From Medicago truncatula (taxonomy: Eukaryota; Streptophyta; Magnoliopsida; Fabales; Fabaceae), in the NCBI RefSeq assembly GCF_003473485.1, contig NC_053042.1, positions 20,046,501-20,110,500 of the forward strand: a DNA stretch of 64,000 bases, read 5' to 3'. Position 1 is the first letter of the stretch. Every line of letters begins with the position of its first letter. Made by a program: the position numbers and the translations under genes. Positions 55,165-64,000 of this stretch are shown here, piece after piece. The notes beneath the pieces were generated by a model that was given only the letters and a program-made list of their open reading frames with translations, did no database searches and was not told the DNA's origin.

Positions 55165-58100
55165 ATGCCGGCGGCAGGTATGAGGCGGTCCACTAGGGTT
55201 TTCGGAGTGGTTATGAAGGGATCCGAATCGGGTCGGGTCCTTCGATCGGGTCGCCGGTTACTTCCAGAAGAATCGGTTGAAGTTAAGATAAAGAGAGAGA
55301 ACGAAGGAGACGATTGGCCTATCCCGCCGCCACCACTTAAAAACAAAGCCGTAGTGCCGAGAAAGGCGCCAGTTGTGCCCAAAACGGAGGCTGAGGAAGA
55401 GCGAGCTGTAAAGCCGGTGAAAAGAAGCCGGGTCGGCGACGGAGTGGACAGGATGTATGGTATTGCGTATACTAGAAAGCGGAGAAGGACTGCTGGTGCT
55501 GCAAGCTTGGAACTTTCTAGTAAGAAAAGAGAAGAAAGTGGTGAAATTTGTGTATTTTCTGTTGTTGTGAAGTCCTGTGCTGCAAAGAGTGGCCGGTTTT
55601 CGTCTTTGTTGGTTTCGATTTTGAGATACATGATGATGATGAGGTTCACAGTTACATTACCTGAGGTTTTTGCCTTTTTTCTGTCCAAACCATCACAGGG
55701 TGTACAGTTTCTGCAGGTATACTTTTCATCTGCATGTATTTATCTTTAATTTGATTTACTAAATTTATTGGATTGAATTTACTTATTGTTACATGATTGC
55801 TTCGATTTACTTGTTGTTGTACTGTTTACTTCGAGAAAAGCAGCATGATTACTTGCGAAAAAATGCATACTTTATCACTGTTACATGTTGTCATGATATA
55901 TGTATATGTATATGCAGGGTTCTCCTCCTTCCATCACTGGAATCTGCCGGTTTTTTGAGATCACACAGTTCATTCCACTGTTCTCTGTTGATTTTTCTGC
56001 TGTTCCGGTTTATTTTGAGTATCTGCACTCGTCAATGCTTTTAGATTTTCTCTTTAGGTCATTTTTTATTGTACAGAATCCAATAAATGCACATAGTGAT
56101 GATAAGGATCATGAGGAGGAAATTGGTTTCCTGAAAAACAAGGACGAATTGCAGACTTTGTTTGATACTGTTGAAAGAGAACCTTCTGCAAGTGGTACTG
56201 TTATCCCTGATGTTATTCAAATCAGTGACAGTTTATCCTTACCTACGTCCGCCAAGGGTACTGGGCAACCTCGTAGTCGAAATGGGCAGTTTAAAAGTGT
56301 TCTGAACTCTAGATGCATTCAGAAGAGGAGGAGTTCACTCAAGAAAAGGAAAGCTCACAGTCCTTCAACGATGACTTTGCGCAGAAGTAACGGGTCAGTA
56401 GCTTCGGATTTAGTGGGTAGTAGAAAATGCAATATCCAGTTCTCTGGTATGACCACCTCCACTAAGAGACATAGAAGTTTTGTCAATGAGAATACTGCTG
56501 GAAGCTTAAAAGAAGCAAGTTCTGCCAAATTGGGTTCAGCACAAAGTGTGGATTCTTCTTTCTGCTTTGCAAACGTATTGGTTATAGAGTCAGACCGGTG
56601 TTACAGGGAAGATGGTGCAGTTGTCACTTTAGAGATGCCTGATTCAACAGAATGGCTTCTAATTGTTAAGAGAGATGGATTGGAAAGATGCACTTGCAAA
56701 GCCGAACAAGGGATGCCATCTTGGTCATCCAACCGGTTCACCCATGCATTTATGTTTTCATTGGATAATGGTTGGAAGCTGGAGTTTACGGATCGCCGGG
56801 ACTGGCATTTCTTTAAAGACCTTTATAAGCAGTGTTTTGATCGAAATATCCATGGTCCTGTTGCTATTCCAGTGCCAGGCGTTCATGGGGTCTCTTCCTA
56901 TGCTGAAAGCAACAACAATTCTATCTTTCAGCGACCAGCCACATATATATCTGAGTATGGGGATGAGATAACTAGAGCAATGACAAGGAGAACTGCAAAT
57001 TATGACATGGATGCTGAAGATGAGGAATGGCTGAGCAAGCTCAATAATGTGTCTCAAGAGCATATTTCAGAGGATAACTTTGAGTTAATCATTGATGCTT
57101 TTGAGAAGGTTTATTATTGTAATCCAGATGATTCTTTTGATGTAAAATCTGCGGTCAGTAGTCGTCAGGATCTTGGTAGCATGGAAGTTATTGAAGCGGT
57201 ATACACCTATTGGATGAGAAAACGGAAGCAAAAACAGTCTATGCTAATTAGGGTCTTTGAGGTAAATTTACCATCATGTATTAGTTATATTTTGTCTGTG
57301 ATGCATGTTCGTTTATGTTTCATGCATAAAAAGTTTTTGTCTCTTCCTAATTCCCAAAACAATGTCTGTTGTCTTTCCATCCCAGTCTGAGATATAGAAG
57401 AATTACCGGTGTGTATGAGCTGTGGTAAAATGGTGTTTTCCATATATTATGAAAATCTGGAAGTTCACATGTATTATAGCAAAAGCCTAATATATTGTGC
57501 TTTTCTTAGCCTTTGTTTTTACTAATATGGTTGACTTCAATTTAAATCTGCATCTTATAGCTAAGCCCTTGCTTTTTATGTGGTGGCCACTTCCATTCGT
57601 TCTTGCTTGTCTGCAAATTGGTTGTTGATCATTTAAAGTCTCTTAATTTTTTCTTGTATCTTGAATTACATGGAAATGTGACAGTTATGTTATTGCATCT
57701 TAAATTTTTCTTTTAATGAGAACCACTAGTGATCCTTAATGATGGAATTTTTTTGCGAATCTCAATGATAATAAACATGCTAGAATGGCACCGGTCAACC
57801 AAAGCAAGGGATGAAATCGCATTACACCCCAAATAAGTGTCTCTAGCCACATTAGTTGAGGACAAAAGATTTTTCAGTTAGTTTGAATACTGTGGCCGTG
57901 ACGGATGCAATTTCCTTCCAGTGCCATAGCCGACACGACACCAGAAATAACGCAATTTATGTGGTTTGAAGGGGCTTGTTGCAATTGATTAGTATAGTTG
58001 ATATCTATGCCAATCGTATATTATACCTTGAACACATCTAGATAGATTTTTCTCTCAATCTAAGTTTTTGCAAAATTAAGAATACTTAGGTGTGGGGTGT

Positions 58101-59116
58101 TGTTGTAAAGTGCTGTACTGCATCCCTATTATCTTGTTGACATGGTTATTTTTTTTGTCAGATTCATCAATCAAAGAGGGCATCACTTATTCCGAAGCAT
58201 TTTCTGCGAAAGAAGAGGTCATTTAAGAGACAGCCAAGTCAGTTTGGTAGAGGCAGTCAACCAAGTTCGTTGAGAGGTAATTTTATTTATACTTTGTCTT
58301 CAACCAGATTAAATGAGGAATTCTTCTGTTAAATGTTTTGACTTCCAAACATGTTGGCCTATGGTTGGTGTTGAATTTTGATGTACTTGTTTTTTCTTTA
58401 TCCTTTATGGTAGGAGTAGATAAGGACCTCTATTTTATTTGGTTATGTTGCAATATAAATACTTGAATATTACCAGTTTGTACAAATATCATGTTTAGTT
58501 GTATTTTTTTTAGTTAAATATTCCTATATTTTCCTTGTTTTTTAGGTATTTCATTTGCAATGTAGTATCTTGTATCTGCATGTATAAATTCGTCAAATAT
58601 CACATTCTTTATTTACCATTTCATAACATGGTACTTGGTCTGCAATTTTATGCATATTTAGAAGAATTATGTTCTAGAATGTCATAAGAGTTAAATGATT
58701 GCTGTTGGTTTTACTGGATATTTAATTATATGGTAGAACAACGGGTTGTGTTCATCTTCTGTTCTTAAGTCGCAATGGAATTTATTTGATGAGCATTTAA
58801 GTTTCAGATGTCTGTCTGCCTATGTTAAATATAAAGAGCGTGTTGTTAAAGTTTGTCATCTTGATTTTCAGCAATGGTAGCTGAACAAGATGCCTTGGCA
58901 GTGGATAGAATGCATAAGGCTCAAGAAGCTAAAGCCTCAGCAAAAAAATCCACTGAAACAGCCATTGAAAAACGCAAAGAGGCCCAATTTCTTGCTAAAA
59001 ATGCAGATTTGGCAACCTATAGGGCCTTAATGATGCTTCGAGTAGCACAAGCACTAGCTGTTGCTGGAGAATCAGGAGAAGTTGTGGCCAAGGACATTCT
59101 TGGGATTGATGGTTAG
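55165..59116 (+). CDS. Enhancer of polycomb-like chromatin protein (At5g04670 type)
   Basis: Four exons (55165-55716, 55918-57261, 58162-58276, 58872-59116) join in frame to 751 aa. The N-terminus is basic (RRSTRVFGVV, GRVLRSGRR). The middle contains the enhancer-of-polycomb A motif ANYDMDAEDEEWLSKL (about residues 544-560), followed by HISEDNFELIIDAFEK and AVYTYWMRKRKQKQ, which are diagnostic. The C-terminal exon is Ala/Lys-rich (AEQDALAVDRMHKAQEAKAS). EPL proteins are scaffolds of NuA4-type histone acetyltransferase complexes. This longer, Tudor-free plant branch is annotated as an enhancer-of-polycomb-like transcription factor, and its complex membership is less certain. Size fits the Arabidopsis relative as I recall it. 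A short upstream ORF and a CT repeat lie in the leader. Confidence 0.88.
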
Positions 59117-59419
59117 AGATAAATCCCGTTCCGGATGCTAATTATAACACCATACATTTTATTATAGGAATGCTCACAGGAGATTTGCTGCTGTTCCCCC
59201 CTCCCCTCCTATACTGTAAACTTTGTACAGATTTTTGTTTTTTGATGGAAATCAAGACCTTATACACTAATCTTCCGTACCAAGTAGATTGGTTGATTTC
59301 TTTCCCTTGCAAAAAAGAATCCTAAGAAAACGAAATACAGGATTTTCAAGACTCATTTATTGCCTTTTTTTTTTTGTTCAACTGGTGGGGAGTTCCTATT
59401 TCTTGCCTCCTTCTAAGAG
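59117..59419. other. 3' flank of the EPL-like gene
   Basis: 3' UTR and about 200 bp of spacer up to the left end of the PMD-MULE. Nothing else is seen. Confidence 0.5.
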
Positions 59420-59943
59420 GAGAATTGCTCTTCCCACATTTGATAAGGCTGTGGCACACGGGTAATTTACGTTTGCCCCCTCGGCAACTAAGGAATTAGA
59501 AATCCGGCTGCAGTTACCTGCCAAGGATAATCTCGGTAGTTAACTGCCGAGGAAAACAAATTATGCAGTCGGTGACTGAAACATTTCCAAGCCATTTTTT
59601 GGTCACTTTTTACCTGCAATTAAAGCAGAGCATTTCGAAAGGCAAAATAATTCATACAGCATTGAAACTCGGACATAAACAAGAAAAATACTATATCTTT
59701 TACAATTGTCTATAATTAAATCAAATCGACATTTGGTTCAAATTACACAAACGTTTGAAATTCATCAACGGTTCAAATCACAAAAAAAAATATTGGCGCA
59801 AATGCACAACTTAATTAAACCAACATTTTTATGCATTAAACAAAGTAAAAAGTCCCATGAAATTAAAAGTAATGTCATCAAAGTACAAATATACAAATCA
59901 ATGTCATGAAAACACAAACTAAAAAACAAGTCCTAAAAAACAA

Positions 59944-62292
59944 CTACTGGTTCTGATCCTGCTGATGGTGCCTCCTCCTCGGCCTCTGGCCTCGCCTCTT
60001 GGTCAAAATCGGCGCGATCTGCTCCCTCATATGACTCATGGCCTGAAACCACTGTTGAGGGCTCATGTCCTCCTGGCCCATCTGTGCATCAGCATAGGCA
60101 ACAACGGCACTAACCATGTCATAGGTGTCAGGCGAGCTTCTCGCCTCATACCGCTCTCACTGCTGTGCAATGATCTGCTCTTTATTTGCTGGCCTCGAAA
60201 GATCTCCTGGAAGAGGTGGCAAAATCTGAGGGTGAGACACCCTAGTGTACCATAACACATAGCCATCCGCCATGTCTGCTCTCCTGCCTGCTCACCCCAA
60301 TCGGCTGCCTTAAGCGTGTGAGGGCGGAAGTTGACGAACGCCTGCACAATGTGAGGCGGTGGCAGCTCTACAACATCCGTCGAATGTCTGGGGACGGTCT
60401 GGACGTATCCGTACTGCCTCAAAACCCTCTCGGGCAAGTGACGATACACCCTACGAACACCGCACATAATCCAGCCAGAATACCAGAAAACCTCCTCAAG
60501 ATCCTGAATCTCCCTGTGCTCTTCGTACGGCCTCCAGCATACGTCATCAAATTGTATACGATCAAACAGTGACCGATACATGACCCCCTCTCCGTGACCC
60601 TTCTGAAGCTTCCACCTCGCTGCAACCGGATAGTTTTCCATGTAGTTAGTGTTGAGATCAACACTGTAAAAGCCAGGAAAATGCGCCAAAAATCATGCCT
60701 GCACAAACCAAACAAATCACATTTATAAATTATTACGCACGAAAAAATATAACAAAAAAATAAAAGTTAAGGTTCACATTTATAAGTTTCTTACAGTGAG
60801 CAGTGTCACGCTCCCCCCAAGAGCTCTGTCTCTAGGCCTACACGCCTTAGCTAACTCGACGTATAGGTATGCGAGTGTCATCCCTCCCCAGGAATAATTA
60901 CGCATCCCTGCGTAGCCGTCCTCCATGGTCGTTAGATAGACCAACTCGATGCGTTTGTTGCTTCTATCGCCAAACAACAAGCATCCAACCAAGTAGAGAA
61001 GGTAACACCTCACGCAATAAGTCCTAACCCTCTCCAGCTCCTCCAGCTCCTCTGGATCCTCCGTATCAGCCAATAAGTTGGCCCTACCAAGATACCTCGT
61101 ATATAAGTCTCTCAGTCTCGGGTAGCTAATGTACCCACCATCCTCCTGCCCACAAATTTTGTCCGCCTCCTGTTGCGACACACCCAAGTGCCTCATAAGT
61201 AGTGCCGCTCCCTCATGTTTCGGCATCTTCTTCCCATGGGTCAACATCCGCCCCTCAATCTGAAGATGCGTCAGACATGCGACATCATCCAAGATCACAG
61301 TCATCTCCCCCAAGGGCATGTGAAAGGTGCTGGTCTCCGGATGCCACCTCTCGCATAGAGTCATCAGCACGGCATGAGGCACAGTGGCGTAGCCCAGGTA
61401 AACCAAGTCATGTAACCCGCTCTCCCTAAGCGGATCCCAAAACCAATCCTGATTCCCGTTTGGGCGTCCGAGACTCAGGATCTTAGCCCCATGATTAATC
61501 GGTTTTACCACACGGAGCTTACGAACCTGAAATAATAGAAAAATAAACATAGTTCAAACAAACACACATATTAAGTAAATAATTAAACATAAAGAAAAGA
61601 ATTAAAAAAACACATATAAAAGTGGATATAATAATTAAACAAACACACATATAAATAAAATAATTAAAATAAAGAAAAAGCATTAAAAAAAACACATATA
61701 AAAGTGGATATAATGATTAAACAAACACACATATAAAGAAAATAATTAAACATAAAGAAAAACCATTAAAAAAACACACATATAAAAGTGGATATAATAA
61801 TTAAACAAACACACATAAAAAAAAAATTAAACATAAAGAAAAAGCATTTAAAAAAATTACACTTATGTTATCTGAATTATACCATAGCGGCAACACCACA
61901 TGATTGACATAAGAGTGCAGCAAAGATAAGTCTGCCGGTCCTCCAGGAAAGGGAGGGTCCACATGAAACACCGTCGGGGCAATGTCATCATCATCTCCTA
62001 CATGCTGCTATTGTGGTATATGATCTTGGTCATACCCACCATCAGTCACATCGTGGTGTACCTGATCCTGATAATTTAGGTACTCCAACTCAGACCGGTT
62101 AACAAGCTGTGACGGGTCAACAACCTGTGACTCTTCAGGCTATGTAGCATAAGAACTCCCTGAACCATCTCCCCTCCGACCTCTCCCCTTCTTTGGGATG
62201 TGGCCGCTCTGCCTCTCTCTCCGGTGGCTTTGGGTCATCGCACGCCTACCACCAATCATTTTAGATGGATCAATGGGGTCCTGATCGGCCAT
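59944..62292 (-). pseudogene. Plant mobile domain (PMD, MAIN/MAIL1-like) gene, broken
   Basis: Three minus-strand exons: 62292-61861 (MADQDPIDPSKMIGGRRAMT...), 61526-60795 and 60698-59944. The middle exon is fully open and holds the PMD core: GLHDLVYLGYATVPHAVLM, FHMPLGEMTVILDDVACLTH, KRIELVYLTTMEDGYAGMRN and YSWGGMTLAYLYVELAKAC. The last exon continues WFLAHFPGFYSVD (after a TGA in place of the Trp) and YMENYPVAARWKL, shifts frame near 60268, meets a TGA near 60158 and ends RRRHHQQDQNQ. Exon 1 has two TAG stops. PMD proteins MAIN and MAIL1 act in gene silencing and genome stability, and PMD genes are also carried by transposons. This copy is a transposon-borne pseudogene. Confidence 0.8.
61560..61860. 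repeat. Minisatellite (about 83 bp, 3-4 copies) in the PMD intron
   Basis: The string 'cacatataaaagtggatata' starts at 61611, 61693 and 61777, each followed by 'attaaacaaacacacat' and A-rich text. The array fills most of the intron between PMD exons 1 and 2. Confidence 0.75.
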
Positions 62293-64000
62293 ATCTACAC
62301 AAAAAATAATAAAATTAACATCATTTCCATAACCTAATAAAACACATTAAACCTAAACTAAACATAATAAAACTCATTAAAAGTACAACAATGAACATCA
62401 TTTCCATAACCTAAAATCATTCAATATAATCAACATTACAATAAAATTTATGTCCATCATTTCCATAATAACATAAACATCATTCATTATTTAACATACA
62501 CTTAATCATTTATATACACTTAATCATTTGTGTCCAATATAATTCTCGTAACCTACACTAACTAAAAAATCAATATACACTTAATCATTTCCATAACCTA
62601 AAATCATTCAATATAATCAACATTACAATAAAATTTATGTCCATCATTTCCATAATAACATAAACATCATTCATTATTTAACATACACTTAATCATTTCT
62701 ATACACTTAATCATTGGTGTACCTGATCGTGATAATTTAGGTACTCCAACTCAGACCGGTCAACAAGCTGTGACGGGTCAACAACCTGTGACTCTTCAGG
62801 CTATGTAGCATGAGAACTCCCTGAACCATCTCCCCTCCGACCTCTACCCTTCTTTGGGATGTGGCCGCTCTGCCTCTCTCTCCGGTGGCTTTGGGTCATC
62901 GCACGCCTACCACCAATCATTTTAGATGGATCAATGGATTCCTGATCGGCCATATCTACACAAAAAATAATAAAATTAACATCACTTCCATAACCTAATA
63001 AAACACATTAAACCTAAACTAAACATAATAAAACTCATTAAAAGTACAACAATGAACATCATTTCCATAACCTAAAATCATTCAATATAATCAACATTAC
63101 AATAAAATTTATGTCCATCATTTCCATAATAACCTAAACATCATTCATTATTTAACATACACTTAATCATTTATATACACTTAATCATTTGTGTCCAATA
63201 TAATTCTCGTAACCTACACTAACTAAAAAATCAATATACACTTAATCATTTCCATAACCTAAAATCATTCAATATAATCAACATTACAATAAAATTTATG
63301 TCCATCATTTCCATAATAACATAAACATCATTCATTATTTAACATACACTTAATCATTTATATACACTTAATCATTTGTGTCCAATATAATTCTCGTAAC
63401 CTACACTAACTAAAAAATCAATATACACTTAATCATTTCCATAACCTAAAATCATTCAATATAATCAACATTACAATAAAATTTATGTCCATCATTTCCA
63501 TAATAACATAAACATCATTCATTATTTAACATACACTTAATCATTTCTATACACTTAATCATTGGTGTACCTGATCGTGATAATTTAGGTACTCCAACTC
63601 AGACCGGTCAACAAGCTGTGACGGGTCAACAACCTGTGACTCTTCAGGCTATGTAGCATGAGAACTCCCTGAACCATCTCCCCTCCGACCTCTACCCTTC
63701 TTTGGGATGTGGCCGCTCTGCCTCTCTCTCCGGTGGCTTTGGGTCATCGCACGCCTACCACCAATCATTTTAGATGGATCAATGGATTCCTGATCGGCCA
63801 TATCTACACAAAAAATAATAAAATTAACATCATTTCCATAACCTAATAAAACACATTAAACCTAAACTAAACATAATAAAACTCATTAAAAGTACAACAA
63901 TGAACATCATTTCCATAATCTAAAATCATTCAATATAATCAACATTACAATAAAATTTATGTCCATCATTTCCATAATAACCTAAACATCATTCATTATT
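62055..64000 (-). repeat. Nested tandem array: 238-bp PMD exon blocks plus 187-bp subrepeats
   Basis: The first-exon block is present three times: 62055-62292, 62716-62953 and 63564-63801. Its offsets are 661 and 848 bp. The difference, 187 bp, equals the unit of a second tandem repeat between the blocks; units start at 62401 and 62588, then 63062, 63249 and 63436, and again at 63910. The order is therefore exon, two units, exon, three units, exon, unit, and on to the window edge. The last unit before each exon block is cut at about 128 bp. Each exon copy has the same ATG and the same early TAG. Confidence 0.9.

Larger units (their letters stand above)
59420..64000 (-). mobile_element. MULE carrying a plant mobile domain (PMD) gene, left end to window edge
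   Basis: The left end (gagaattgctcttcccacat, then ataaggctg.g.cacac, tcggcaact and cggctgcagtta) aligns with the left end of the OTU-MULE at 32858 and stays similar for about 350 bp, through 'gcatttc.aaaggcaa.ataattcata' and 'tacaattgtc.ataattaaat'. The first 9 bp outside (ttctaagag, 59411-59419) are the predicted target duplication. The right end lies beyond the window. All recognisable cargo is on the minus strand and encodes a PMD protein instead of a transposase. Confidence 0.75.

Noticed and set aside
55044-55688. Long minus-strand frame opposite the EPL-like exon 1
   Set aside because: The + strand frame joins in phase with three further exons containing a recognisable EPL motif; the minus frame has no domain.
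60318-60572. Plus-strand frame inside the PMD region
   Set aside because: Shadow of the minus-strand PMD coding text, which carries the conserved motifs.
62401-63560. Regular repeats considered as a CRISPR-like array
   Set aside because: Units are contiguous 187-bp tandem repeats without unique spacers, in a plant transposon.

Overview
This window is a plant nuclear contig, most likely from a legume of the Medicago/Trifolium/Cicer group. That placement is an inference from AT-rich intergenic DNA, GT-AG introns, an Au-like SINE, several legume-style miniature inverted-repeat elements (MITEs) and an MtN21/WAT1-type gene. Seven host genes are complete and the tail of an eighth is present. Four spliced models were assembled by hand, and all four close in frame across every junction.

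Host genes left to right: the 3' exons of an unrecognised + strand gene (100-1238); an intronless F-box/LRR gene (4863-6569); CPSF100, a 16-exon mRNA 3'-end processing gene (15892-24753, 740 aa); an intronless Rf-like PPR gene (26915-28552); a bZIP60-type ER-stress factor (37642-39750) with two overlapping C-terminal frames, as expected of IRE1 frame-shift splicing; a WAT1/MtN21 EamA transporter on the minus strand (41342-43194, 357 aa); exocyst subunit SEC15 (47209-49566); and an enhancer-of-polycomb-like gene (55165-59116, 751 aa).

The rest is largely transposon-derived, and many insertions still have exact target-site duplications (TSDs). They include a 1.65-kb MULE-type element (2537-4185), LINE fragments (8.7-10.8, 11.5-12.1, 14.6-15.4 and 25.8 kb), an intronic SINE and foldback in CPSF100, a solo LTR (29965-30365), rearranged hAT transposase remnants (30.5-32.8 kb), three consecutive hAT MITEs (44.1-46.5 kb) and a Tourist-like MITE (50.6 kb).

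The most distinctive part is a MULE family with shared terminal repeats but different cargo. One complete member (32858-37103) carries a decayed FAR1/MULE transposase, an OTU cysteine-protease domain and a small accessory ORF. A second member starts at 59420 and runs off the window. It carries a plant mobile domain (PMD) pseudogene whose first exon sits in a nested higher-order tandem array (62055-64000). Both gene sets are broken mainly by TGG-to-TGA and CAG-to-TAG type changes, which suggests they were silenced and methylated before decaying.
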